Part shown: positions 1 through 5,878 of the stretch, in pieces | How positions within the stretch are numbered: the stretch's first letter is position 1 | Layout: the number at the start of each line of letters is the position of its first letter | NCBI GenBank assembly: GCA_946479405.1 | Contig: CAMLGD010000161.1 | Location: forward strand, 1 to 7,673 | DNA from: an uncultured Vogesella sp. | Lineage (GTDB): Bacteria; Pseudomonadota; Gammaproteobacteria; Burkholderiales; Chromobacteriaceae | Direction of reading: 5' to 3' | DNA length: 7,673 nucleotides | The notes under the pieces: model-generated | Told to the model about the DNA's origin: nothing | The model's database searches: none | Seen by the model: the letters and a program-made list of their open reading frames with translations, nothing else | Made by a program: the position numbers and the translations under genes

Positions 1-1
1 C

Positions 2-46
2 CACGTGGTCGGGCCGGATGGCGAGGGCTGGAATTTTGAAATCTGA
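2..46 (+). CDS. C-terminal tail of an unidentified protein (partial)
   Basis: Reading from base 2 gives 14 codons, HVVGPDGEGWNFEI, and a TGA stop at 44-46; the rest of the gene lies to the left of the window. The other two + frames read less plausibly, one as an Arg/Gly-rich string and one running to a stop at 77-79. A hairpin begins seven bases after the stop, as expected at a gene end. The fragment is too short to assign a family. The gene would converge on trpE. Confidence is limited because the call rests on 14 codons. Confidence 0.4.
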   Translation, partial: HVVGPDGEGWNFEI

Positions 47-52
47 GCCGGT

Positions 53-84
53 CGTGCGGCGGCGGGTGACCGCACGTTGAATTT
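53..84 (+). terminator. Possible terminator of the left-edge gene
   Basis: A 7-bp perfect inverted repeat, CGTGCGG at 53-59 and CCGCACG at 70-76, encloses a 10-base loop. It is followed by TTGAATTT, a broken and weak T-tract. It lies just after the TGA at 44-46. A second short hairpin, GCCGCG (86-91) with CGCGGC (100-105), follows and has no T-tract. From here to about 190 I see nothing else that can be named. Confidence 0.35.
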
Positions 85-190
85 GGCCGCGGTACGTATC
101 GCGGCTTGCCACCCGGCGCGCGGCACCTGGCACCTTGGCCAGCCATGTCACCGCGTGGCTACTCCCGCCGGACGCTAGATATTGAGCCGC

Positions 191-220
191 AAACAAAAGG
201 CCCGCCAATTGGCGGGCCTT
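191..220 (-). terminator. Intrinsic terminator of trpE
   Basis: A perfect 10-bp inverted repeat, AAGGCCCGCC (197-206) and GGCGGGCCTT (211-220), has an AATT loop. Read on the - strand the stem is followed at once by TTTTGTTT (198 down to 191), which makes a complete rho-independent terminator. It starts 23 bases after the trpE stop codon. The + strand reading is followed by GTCAC rather than T residues, so it mainly acts on - strand transcripts. It shows that trpE is the last gene of its transcript and that no trpG is co-transcribed. Confidence 0.9.
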
Positions 221-243
221 GTCACAGGGGCTGGGGTGACGGT

Positions 244-1707
244 TCAGGCATCCAGCCCTTGCTGCACCAGCGCGGCGGCGCGTACCACGGCGCGCGCCTT
301 GTTTTGGGTCTCCTGCCATTCCGATTCCGGTACCGAGTCGGCAACGATGCCGGCGCCAGCCTGCACGTACAGCGTGTCGTTCTTGATCACTGCAGTGCGG
401 ATGGCAATGGCCATGTCCATGTCACCGGTAAAGCCCAGGTAGCCTACCGCACCTCCGTACACGCCACGCTTGGTCGGCTCGAACTCGTCGATGATCTCCA
501 TCGCCCTTACCTTGGGCGCGCCGGACAGCGTGCCGGCAGGGAAGGCGGCTTTCAGGATGTCGATATTGGACACCGCCGGCTTTACCGTACCTTCCACGCT
601 GGACACGATGTGCATCACGTGCGAATAGCGCTCGATGGCCATGTTGTCGGTAATGCGCACGCTGCCGGTGTCGGCCACGCGGCCAACGTCGTTGCGGCCC
701 AGGTCCATCAGCATCACGTGCTCGGCGATTTCCTTCGGGTCGGCCAGCAGTTCGTCGGCCAGTGCCAGGTCCTCTTCGCGGGTCTTGCCGCGTGGGCGGG
801 TGCCGGCGATCGGGCGTACGGTGATGGTGTCGTCCTCGCGGCGCACCAGGATTTCCGGCGAGGCGCCCACGACGTGGAAGTCGTCGAAGTGGTAGTAGAA
901 CATGTACGGCGACGGGTTCAGGCTGCGCAGCGCGCGGTACAGCGACAGCGGCGAATCGGCAAACGGCATGCTCATGCGCTGCGACAGCACTACCTGCATG
1001 ATGTCGCCATCCAGAATGTAGTTCTTGGCATCGCTGACCGCCTGCTTGAAGGCGTCCTGGCCGTATTCGGATACCGCCTCGGTGGTGGTGGAGGGCAGCG
1101 ACAGCGGAATACTGATGTTCTCGCGCAGTTTGCCGCGCAGCTGGTTCAGGCGTGCTTGCGCCTTCTGCAGCGCATTAGGTACCGCCGGATCGGCGTACAC
1201 CACCAGGTACAGCTTGCCAGACAGGTTGTCCACCACCGCCAGTTCTTCCGACAGCATCAGCAGGATGTCCGGGGTGCCGATCGGGTCCGGCTTTTGCGTT
1301 GCGGCCAACCTTTTCTCGACATAACGCACGGTGTCGTAGCCGAAATAACCGACCAGGCCACCGGTGAAGCGCGGCAAGCCGGCAATCGGCGGAGTATTGA
1401 AACGTGCCATGAAGCTGGTGATGAAGCCCAGCGGGTCGCCCTCGTGGCGCTCGATCACCTTGTCACCGTATTCCACTTGCACGTTATGTCCCTGCACGCG
1501 CAGGCGGGTGGTGGCCGGCAGGCCGATGAAAGAGTAGCGGCCGAAGCGTTCGCCGCCGACCACCGATTCCAGCAGGTAGGAATACGGCTGGTTGGCCAGC
1601 TTCAGGTACACCGACAGCGGGGTGTCCAGGTCGGCGAACAGTTCGAGGGTGACGGGGATGCGGTTATAGCCGGCAGTGGCCAGCTCGGCAAATTGTTGTG
1701 GCGTCAT
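244..1707 (-). CDS. trpE: Anthranilate synthase component I
   Basis: This is the large subunit of anthranilate synthase, which with the glutamine amidotransferase TrpG turns chorismate and glutamine into anthranilate, the first committed step to tryptophan, in the cytoplasm. The protein is 487 aa, normal for the family. Near the N-terminus is LLES (45-48), part of the site where tryptophan binds for feedback inhibition, then [12 protein letters not shown] (51-62). The C-terminal chorismate-binding domain shows PIAGTRPRG (299-307), DLGRND (335-340), [10 protein letters not shown] (390-399) and [15 protein letters not shown] (450-464). The sequence begins [16 protein letters not shown], as TrpE proteins of related bacteria do. 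A GTG at 1800 would add 31 residues without family resemblance, so ATG 1707 is preferred, with a weak GGAT six bases upstream. It lies 204 bases downstream of gph behind a terminator, so probably has its own promoter. No trpG is adjacent. Confidence 0.97.
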   Translation of the reverse strand: MTPQQFAELATAGYNRIPVTLELFADLDTPLSVYLKLANQPYSYLLESVVGGERFGRYSFIGLPATTRLRVQGHNVQVEYGDKVIERHEGDPLGFITSFMARFNTPPIAGLPRFTGGLVGYFGYDTVRYVEKRLAATQKPDPIGTPDILLMLSEELAVVDNLSGKLYLVVYADPAVPNALQKAQARLNQLRGKLRENISIPLSLPSTTTEAVSEYGQDAFKQAVSDAKNYILDGDIMQVVLSQRMSMPFADSPLSLYRALRSLNPSPYMFYYHFDDFHVVGASPEILVRREDDTITVRPIAGTRPRGKTREEDLALADELLADPKEIAEHVMLMDLGRNDVGRVADTGSVRITDNMAIERYSHVMHIVSSVEGTVKPAVSNIDILKAAFPAGTLSGAPKVRAMEIIDEFEPTKRGVYGGAVGYLGFTGDMDMAIAIRTAVIKNDTLYVQAGAGIVADSVPESEWQETQNKARAVVRAAALVQQGLDA

Positions 1708-1732
1708 GATGAAATCCGGGTGTCTTTGCAGT

Positions 1733-1800
1733 CGGCGCAGCAGCGCCAGGAACGAATGGGCTTCGGTGTGGCTATCAGTATTGCCATCGCCAGCTGGCAC
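1733..1800 (-). promoter_or_regulatory. Candidate alternative RNA pairings in the trpE leader
   Basis: In the - strand transcript, GUGCCAG (1800-1794) can pair with CUGGCGC (1749-1743), seven pairs with one G-U. The latter segment can instead fold into a local hairpin UGGCGC (1748-1743), loop UGCU, GCGCCG (1738-1733). The two foldings exclude each other. The upstream arm immediately precedes the Trp codons of the candidate leader peptide, so a stalled ribosome would cover it. No U-tract follows the local hairpin, so it is not a standard intrinsic attenuator. The pairings are visible in the sequence; a regulatory role is inference. Confidence 0.25.
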
Positions 1801-1840
1801 GGTTGGGCAGGAATTTCATCGCGGATCGGGTAACAGTCAT
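1775..1840 (-). CDS. Candidate Trp-containing leader peptide of trpE
   Basis: A short frame lies wholly in the gph-trpE gap. From ATG 1840 it codes for 21 aa; from the internal ATG 1819 it gives [14 protein letters not shown]. It ends with TGG CGA TGG CAA TAC, then two stops in a row, TGA TAG (1777-1772). Two near-tandem Trp codons just before the stop, about 70 bases ahead of a tryptophan biosynthesis gene, are the mark of ribosome-mediated attenuation leaders. A further in-frame ATG is at 1861. Against it, none of these starts has a recognisable Shine-Dalgarno, and no U-tract terminator follows. A loose promoter candidate, TTTTCC then TATCCT 17 bases later, would start the RNA close to ATG 1840, which could mean leaderless translation. 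W-x-W in a spacer of this G+C content can also arise by chance. Confidence 0.38.
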   Translation of the reverse strand: MTVTRSAMKFLPNRASWRWQY

Positions 1841-1869
1841 CAACAGGATATGCCGGGGCATTGTGGCGG

Positions 1870-1898
1870 AAAACCGCGCTGCCGTACAGGCAGCACGG
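1870..1898 (-). terminator. Intrinsic terminator of gph
   Basis: On the - strand, CCGTGCTGCC (1898-1889), loop TGTAC, and GGCAGCGCGG (1883-1874) form a 10-bp stem with one G-U pair, followed by TTTT (1873-1870). It begins 13 bases after the gph stop. It separates gph transcription from trpE and implies that trpE has a separate promoter, or that read-through is partial. Confidence 0.72.
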
Positions 1899-1911
1899 CT
1901 TATCTCAAGAC

Positions 1912-2607
1912 TCAGTCGCGGCGATGCACGTGCGGGTCGTGCGATTGTTTGAGCAGCGCGAACAGGTCCACCAGGCTGCCCACTATCAGGTCGGCATCCA
2001 GCGTGGCGGCGTCGCGGTAGCCGTAGCTTACTGCCACCGCCACTGCGCCGGCCTTGCGGGCACAGGCGATGTCATTTTCCGAGTCGCCCACCAGCAGCAT
2101 TTCCTGCGGTTTCACGTTGAGCACTGCGGCGGCATGCAGCAACGGCAGGGCAGAAGGTTTCTTTTCCGCCAGGCTGTCACCGCCCAGGATCAGGCTGAAG
2201 GCGGTATCGATGCCCAGCTGCTGCAGCAGCGGTACGGCCAGGAACTGCGACTTGTTGGTGATCACCACCAGCGGCAACTCCAGCGAACGCAGCAGGCCCA
2301 GGGCGTCGGAAACGCCCGGGTACATGCGGGTGCGCACGGTGAGGTGCTGGTGATAATGGCGGATGAACAGGTTGAAGCCCTGGGTCCAGGTGGCTTCGTC
2401 GCTGTGCTGGTCCATGCTGTCGGTCAGCGTGCGGTGCACCAGGCTGCCGACGCCGTCGCCGACGTAGGAGGCCACGCGTTCTTCAGGCAACGGGGCAAGA
2501 TTCATGGCTTCACGCATGGCGTTGGCGCTGGCGGCCAGGTCGGCGATGGAATCCACCAGGGTGCCATCCAGGTCGAAGGCAACGGCTTTGATGTGCTTCA
2601 GGTTCAT
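1912..2607 (-). CDS. gph: Phosphoglycolate phosphatase (HAD superfamily)
   Basis: This cytoplasmic hydrolase of the haloacid dehalogenase superfamily removes phosphate from 2-phosphoglycolate, a by-product of oxidative DNA damage repair. The protein has 231 aa, usual for Gph. All four HAD motifs are present: motif I FDLDGTLVDS (11-20) with nucleophile D12 and acid/base D14; motif II VVITNK (114-119) with T117; motif III K150 in EKKP; motif IV LVGDSEND (172-179) with D175 and D179. The helical cap lies between motifs I and II, around residues 21-95, and contains YVGDGVGSLV (48-57), typical of Gph. ATG 2607 is chosen because it places MNLKHIKAVAFDLDG at the N-terminus; the frame stays open upstream but reads as non-conserved sequence. 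The Shine-Dalgarno is weak. It is the only gene between its promoter-like box (2638-2643) and its terminator. A related HAD phosphatase specificity cannot be excluded, but rpe/trpE context supports gph. Confidence 0.93.
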   Translation of the reverse strand: MNLKHIKAVAFDLDGTLVDSIADLAASANAMREAMNLAPLPEERVASYVGDGVGSLVHRTLTDSMDQHSDEATWTQGFNLFIRHYHQHLTVRTRMYPGVSDALGLLRSLELPLVVITNKSQFLAVPLLQQLGIDTAFSLILGGDSLAEKKPSALPLLHAAAVLNVKPQEMLLVGDSENDIACARKAGAVAVAVSYGYRDAATLDADLIVGSLVDLFALLKQSHDPHVHRRD

Positions 2608-2637
2608 TGTGTCGGATCGGAATCGGAGAGTGCCGAT

Positions 2638-2649
2638 ATTGTACCCGAT
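2638..2649 (-). promoter_or_regulatory. Promoter -10 region of gph
   Basis: The - strand reads ATCGGGTACAAT, with TACAAT at 2643-2638 matching the sigma-70 -10 consensus at five of six bases. Seventeen bases further upstream is GGAACA (2666-2661), a poor -35. Transcription would start about 25 bases before the gph ATG. The same 12-base box, with one difference, precedes rpe. The remainder of the gph-lipoprotein gap (2650-2722) should hold the + strand lipoprotein promoter, but I find only a weak CATAAA at 2707-2712. Confidence 0.45.
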
Positions 2650-2722
2650 GGCGACTGGCTTGTTCCGCCGCGCCGGCATGGCTACCATCGCAGGCTTGCC
2701 CATTGTCATAAAGCGAAATGCG

Positions 2723-3850
2723 ATGTTCTCCCTGTCCCGATCTTTCCCCCTGTTGGCCGCACCGTTACTGCTGGCGGCACTGACCGGCTGTGCCAGCTCG
2801 CCGCTGGAAGGCAAACGCGCCGACCAGGCCGCCATCTACACCCTGTACCACCACGCGGCGGAAGCCGGCTACAACTTCGATGGCGAATCCCGCATCACCA
2901 GCCTGCGCATCCCCGGCAAGAGCACGCCGGCCAGCGAGGCGCTGATGCAGGAGCTGGCGGGGTCGTTCCGCTTCCAGTACCGCGGTGCGGTGGACATGAC
3001 GCAGGGGCGCATCGAGCTGATCCCGACCGTGCGCTTTACCCGGCCGCAGGCCGAGGCCTGGGTGCGCTTTCCGCTGCAATTGCAGCTCGACACCCTGACG
3101 TTGTACGTGGATGGCTCGGTGGCGGATCTGATGTTGCCGTCGCTCAAGCACAAGCTGGTGAAGTTTCAGCTGCCGCAGGACAAATTGAAGGACATCCCGG
3201 TTGCCGCAGTGCTGGCCGAGGTGCCGGACATTGTGCAGCGGGTGTATGCCGCGGTGGAGCAGCAGGCGTACACCTTCCAGCCGCTGACCGCGGCGGATCG
3301 CCAGCGCGGTGCGCAGTACCGTATCCGCCTGACGTTGGACCCGGTGGCGGATCGTGTGCTGACGCGCCAGATGGTGACCGAGCTGGTGGCCAGCATCAAA
3401 CGCCACAGCGACAGCCCGGACGTGCGTGCGTTTGCCGACGGTCTGGCGGGCATGGCTACCAGCGAGCCGCTGCGCCTGCAATCGGAAAGCCAGACCGAGC
3501 TGCTGGTCAGCCGGCAAGGCAAGCTGCTGGCGATGGAAGAGCAGCGTTCCGTGGCGGCAGGCGGGGCCGACGGCATGAAGCTGGGGCTGTTGACGCAGCT
3601 GGATGTCAGCAATAGCGGCAAACCGGTATTCACCCTGCAGCCGACTGCGGCCAACGTGGTGGATTATAAAAACGTGGAGTTGCCGGCCTGGCTGAAGCCG
3701 GCGGTAACGGAAGCGGCGGCAGAGCCGGAGGAGGAGGCGGACAAGGACGCGGACAGCGCGGCGCAAGCGGCGCCTGCCACCCCGGCAGCCAAGGCCAAGC
3801 CGGTGCCCAGAATCAAGCCGAAAAAGCGCCAGCTACCGAAGGCTGCATAA
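2723..3850 (+). CDS. Predicted lipoprotein of unknown function
   Basis: I do not recognise the family. The 375-aa product starts with a lipoprotein signal peptide: basic R6, a hydrophobic stretch (8-20) and lipobox LTGC with acylated C23. The residue after C23 is Ala, not Asp, so by the E. coli sorting rule it would go to the outer membrane. The body (about 30-325) alternates hydrophobic and charged residues like a beta-rich periplasmic domain; RFPLQLQLDTLTLYVDG (115-131) looks like paired strands, and 165-183 looks helical. From 328 on it becomes low-complexity: first acidic (EPEEEADKDAD, 334-344), then Ala/Pro (346-358), then basic (KPVPRIKPKKRQLPK, 359-373), probably disordered. Start ATG 2723 places the signal peptide at the N-terminus; an in-frame ATG at 2679 would bury it. 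No good Shine-Dalgarno. It sits alone on + between gph and the SDR. The antisense frame is rich in His/Gln/Arg and is a shadow. Confidence 0.85.
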   Translation: MFSLSRSFPLLAAPLLLAALTGCASSPLEGKRADQAAIYTLYHHAAEAGYNFDGESRITSLRIPGKSTPASEALMQELAGSFRFQYRGAVDMTQGRIELIPTVRFTRPQAEAWVRFPLQLQLDTLTLYVDGSVADLMLPSLKHKLVKFQLPQDKLKDIPVAAVLAEVPDIVQRVYAAVEQQAYTFQPLTAADRQRGAQYRIRLTLDPVADRVLTRQMVTELVASIKRHSDSPDVRAFADGLAGMATSEPLRLQSESQTELLVSRQGKLLAMEEQRSVAAGGADGMKLGLLTQLDVSNSGKPVFTLQPTAANVVDYKNVELPAWLKPAVTEAAAEPEEEADKDADSAAQAAPATPAAKAKPVPRIKPKKRQLPKAA

Positions 3851-3880
3851 CAAACATCCCCGCCGCGGCGGGGATGTTTG
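3851..3880. terminator. Shared bidirectional terminator
   Basis: A perfect 14-bp inverted repeat has arms CAAACATCCCCGCC (3851-3864) and GGCGGGGATGTTTG (3867-3880), with GC between them; in practice four bases would loop. It starts directly after the TAA of the lipoprotein gene and 25 bases beyond the stop of the convergent SDR gene. The stem ends in TGTTTG on both strands and is followed by TT on each, so it can end transcripts from both sides. Confidence 0.85.
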
Positions 3881-3905
3881 TTGCCGGGTAATGCAGTGTG
3901 CTGAG

Positions 3906-4631
3906 CTACAGCTGGCGGATGTCCAGTACCGGCTGGCTGCCGAACGCCGGGCTGTGCAGGTAGCCGATGATGCGTGCCGCAGCTGCGGCCGGCGTGGTCA
4001 GTTCGCCGTCCGCCTTCAGTGCCTCGAAGCGCGGGCGATTCGGAAACGCGGCCGGGTCGGCAGCGCGGATCTCGGCCTGCATGCCGGTATCCACCACCCC
4101 CGGGTACAGCGATGCCGCCAGTGCCGGCACCGCACGCAGCGCCTGCTCGGCGGCCAGAGTGCGGGTGAAGTGATCCAGCCCGGCCTTGGTGGCGCAGTAC
4201 ACCGCCCAACCCGGGTAAGGGTTGGCCGCAGCGCCGGAGGAAATATTGATGATGCGGCGTGGGCTATCCGCCGGCGTCTGCGCCAGAAAGTGGCTGCACA
4301 GCAGCATGGGTGCGCTGAGATTCAGCGCCACCGCTTGCAGCGTAGCCTCATCCGGCAGTGCGTCGGCACTGGCGATGGGCTGCACGGTGCCGGCGTTGTT
4401 GAACAGCGTATAGCTGTCGCCATCGCCCAGCGCCGCCAGCGCGCGCTCCATGACCAGCGGCAGCAGCTGGCTGTCGGCCAGGTCGGCGTCCAGCGTGATC
4501 AGCTGTGGATGCTCCGGCAGCGCGCTGCAGTCGCGGGCAATGGCCGCCACGCGGTAGCCGTCGGCCAGCAGCTGCGCGGTCAGGGCGGCGCCCAGGCCGC
4601 GCGAGGCGCCGGTGACGATGGCCAGCTTCAT
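3906..4631 (-). CDS. Short-chain dehydrogenase/reductase, sepiapterin/benzil reductase-like
   Basis: This is a classical SDR oxidoreductase of 241 aa, a single Rossmann domain, cytoplasmic. Visible are the cofactor motif TGASRGLG (7-14), NNAG (78-81), and the catalytic tetrad N104, S132, Y145 and K149 in the YxxxK motif YCATK. The Arg after TGAS suggests NADP(H) rather than NAD(H). The tail [15 protein letters not shown] (175-189) and the [10 protein letters not shown] stretch (77-86) recall sepiapterin reductase and the bacterial benzil reductase YueD group, so reduction of a dicarbonyl or similar ketone is a reasonable guess; the true substrate is unknown. Its ATG (4631-4629) overlaps the rpe TGA (4630-4628) as ATGA, so it is almost certainly co-transcribed and translationally coupled to rpe. 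It ends at the shared terminator. It breaks the usual rpe-gph neighbourhood. Confidence 0.92.
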   Translation of the reverse strand: MKLAIVTGASRGLGAALTAQLLADGYRVAAIARDCSALPEHPQLITLDADLADSQLLPLVMERALAALGDGDSYTLFNNAGTVQPIASADALPDEATLQAVALNLSAPMLLCSHFLAQTPADSPRRIINISSGAAANPYPGWAVYCATKAGLDHFTRTLAAEQALRAVPALAASLYPGVVDTGMQAEIRAADPAAFPNRPRFEALKADGELTTPAAAAARIIGYLHSPAFGSQPVLDIRQL

Positions 4632-5314
4632 GCGCGGCCAACCTTGGCCAGTTCGGCACGCATGGCGTCGATCACCGCCTTGTAGTCCGGCTGGCCGTAG
4701 ATGGCGCTGCCGGCCACGAAGGTGTCGGCGCCGGCGGCGGCGATTTCGGCGATGTTGTCGACCTTCACGCCGCCATCCACTTCCAGCCAGATCTCGCCGC
4801 CGTACTTGGCGGTGTGCTCATCAATGCGCTGGCGCACCGCGCGCACCTTGTCCAGCGTCTGCGGAATGAACTTCTGGCCGCCAAAGCCCGGGTTTACCGA
4901 CATCAGCAGAATCATGTCCAGCTTGTCCATCACGTGGTCGAGGTGCGACAGCGAGGTGGCCGGGTTTAGCACCAGGCCGGCCTTGCAGCCGGCGTCCTTG
5001 ATCAGGCCCAGGGTGCGGTCGATGTGGTGCGACGCTTCCGGATGGAAGGTGATGATGTCGGCGCCAGCCTTGGCGAAGCTGGCGGCCAGCGTGTCGACCG
5101 GGGTCACCATCAGGTGCACGTCGATCGGGGCGGTGGTGTGCGGACGGATCGCCTCGCACACCAGCGGGCCGATAGTCAGGTTCGGCACGTAGTGGTTGTC
5201 CATCACGTCGAAGTGGATGATGTCGGCGCCGGCGGCGATGACGTCGCGGACTTCCTCGCCCAGACGGGCAAAATCGGCGGACAGCAGGGACGGGGCAATG
5301 CGGAATTGGCTCAT
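4628..5314 (-). CDS. rpe: Ribulose-phosphate 3-epimerase
   Basis: This enzyme interconverts D-ribulose 5-phosphate and D-xylulose 5-phosphate in the pentose phosphate pathway, in the cytoplasm. The product has 228 aa, close to the 225 of the E. coli enzyme, which it resembles along its whole length. It is a TIM barrel. Metal ligands and catalytic residues are visible: S9 in [11 protein letters not shown]34 and D36 in [18 protein letters not shown]67 in DVHLMV, and D180 in LEVDGGV. Phosphate-binding loops are NPGFGG (141-146) and VAGSAI (200-205). ATG 5314 gives the family's usual N-terminus, [12 protein letters not shown]; upstream reading continues into the apaG promoter region without homology. 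The Shine-Dalgarno is weak. It is first gene of a two-gene unit with the SDR, divergent from apaG. Confidence 0.97.
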   Translation of the reverse strand: MSQFRIAPSLLSADFARLGEEVRDVIAAGADIIHFDVMDNHYVPNLTIGPLVCEAIRPHTTAPIDVHLMVTPVDTLAASFAKAGADIITFHPEASHHIDRTLGLIKDAGCKAGLVLNPATSLSHLDHVMDKLDMILLMSVNPGFGGQKFIPQTLDKVRAVRQRIDEHTAKYGGEIWLEVDGGVKVDNIAEIAAAGADTFVAGSAIYGQPDYKAVIDAMRAELAKVGRA

Positions 5315-5351
5315 GGCGTGTGCGCAATACGGGGTCGGAAAAATGCCGCTC

Positions 5352-5363
5352 ATTGTACGCGAT
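5352..5363 (-). promoter_or_regulatory. Promoter -10 region of rpe
   Basis: The - strand reads ATCGCGTACAAT, with TACAAT at 5357-5352 (five of six bases of the -10 consensus). Transcription would begin about 30 bases before the rpe ATG. No clear -35 is present at 16-18 bases. The box matches the one ahead of gph at 11 of 12 bases. Confidence 0.45.
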
Positions 5364-5388
5364 AGCAGCCGGACGGCGCGACGTGGCG

Positions 5389-5394
5389 TAGAAT
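5389..5394 (+). promoter_or_regulatory. Putative -10 box of apaG
   Basis: TAGAAT matches the -10 consensus at five of six positions and would start the RNA near 5401, about 25 bases before the GTG start. No recognisable -35 or extended -10 is seen, so the call is tentative. It lies about 25 bases from the divergent rpe box, so the two promoters share one short control region. Confidence 0.35.
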
Positions 5395-5414
5395 CAGACA
5401 TCACATGCCGCCAC

Positions 5415-5419
5415 GAGGA
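5415..5419 (+). promoter_or_regulatory. Shine-Dalgarno sequence fixing the apaG start
   Basis: GAGGA lies six bases before GTG 5426, the best ribosome binding site in the window. It favours GTG 5426 over the in-frame ATG at 5405, which lies upstream of this site and has no Shine-Dalgarno of its own. Confidence 0.75.
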
Positions 5420-5425
5420 TTTGCC

Positions 5426-5803
5426 GTGAGCCAGAAACATCACATTACCGTCGAGGCCCAGGCCTTCTATCTGGAAGAGCATTCCAATGCCGTCGACGAT
5501 CAGTATGCGTTTGCCTACCGCATTACCATCCGCAATACCGGCGAGGTGCCTGCCAAGCTGCTGACCCGGCACTGGCTGATTACCGACGCCAACGACAAGG
5601 TGCAGGAAGTGCGCGGCGCCGGCGTGGTGGGGGAGCATCCCCATCTGGCGCCGGGCGAGGAGTTCACCTACACCAGTGGCGCCACCATCCGCACGCCGTA
5701 CGGCACCATGCGCGGCAGTTACCAGATGGAGGCCGATGACGGCGTACGCTTCGATGCCGACATCCCGGAATTTCACCTGATTGCACCGCGCGTACTGCAC
5801 TGA
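5426..5803 (+). CDS. apaG: ApaG domain protein
   Basis: This small protein of the ApaG/DUF525 family has an immunoglobulin-like beta-sandwich fold. Its biochemical role is not settled; in enterobacteria it lies next to apaH (Ap4A hydrolase) and has been linked to Co2+ resistance and Mg2+ efflux in Salmonella (CorD). From GTG 5426 the product is 125 aa, exactly the E. coli length. Conserved blocks are [20 protein letters not shown] (28-47), RHWLITDAN (48-56), the glycine motif GAGVVG (64-69), [13 protein letters not shown] (74-86), [12 protein letters not shown] (90-101) and the C-terminus [13 protein letters not shown] (113-125). It is divergent from rpe, a common arrangement in betaproteobacteria, and 75 bases ahead of a same-strand ABC exporter. 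The gap (5804-5878) holds an imperfect hairpin (GCCGGG 5830-5835, CCCGGC 5851-5856) without a T-tract, so co-transcription is possible. Confidence 0.95.
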   Translation: MSQKHHITVEAQAFYLEEHSNAVDDQYAFAYRITIRNTGEVPAKLLTRHWLITDANDKVQEVRGAGVVGEHPHLAPGEEFTYTSGATIRTPYGTMRGSYQMEADDGVRFDADIPEFHLIAPRVLH

Positions 5804-5878
5804 CGCGTGTTGCCGTTTTCCTCTCTACTGCCGGGTTGGCCGTATGCCTGCCCGGCGCTGCCTGATTGTCTTTGACCG

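Noticed and set aside
86..105. Hairpin GCCGCG/CGCGGC as a terminator
   Set aside because: Only six pairs with an eight-base loop and no T-tract after it; common by chance at this G+C content.
1708..1800. N-terminal extension of TrpE from GTG 1800
   Set aside because: The 31 extra residues do not resemble TrpE, and ATG 1707 gives the normal N-terminus and length. The stretch also overlaps the candidate leader in another frame.
106..1833. Long + strand open frame (575 codons) opposite trpE
   Set aside because: It is antisense to an unmistakable TrpE. Its translation is rich in His, Gln, Arg and Gly with no recognisable motif, as expected for the antisense of a high-G+C gene.
1861..3615. Long + strand open frame overlapping gph and the lipoprotein gene
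   Set aside because: It runs antisense to gph and then out of frame through the lipoprotein gene. Composition is shadow-like, with no motif.
2765..3766. - strand frame of 333 codons opposite the lipoprotein gene
   Set aside because: The + strand frame has a signal peptide, lipobox, matching start and a terminator. The - strand frame is His/Gln/Arg-rich and has none of these.
5405..5425. ATG 5405 as the apaG start
   Set aside because: It lies ahead of the GAGGA site and would add seven residues. GTG 5426 has the ideal spacing and gives the family's 125-aa length.
5830..5856. Hairpin between apaG and the exporter as a terminator
   Set aside because: Imperfect stem with internal mismatches, and followed by GCTGCCTGATTG rather than a T-run.
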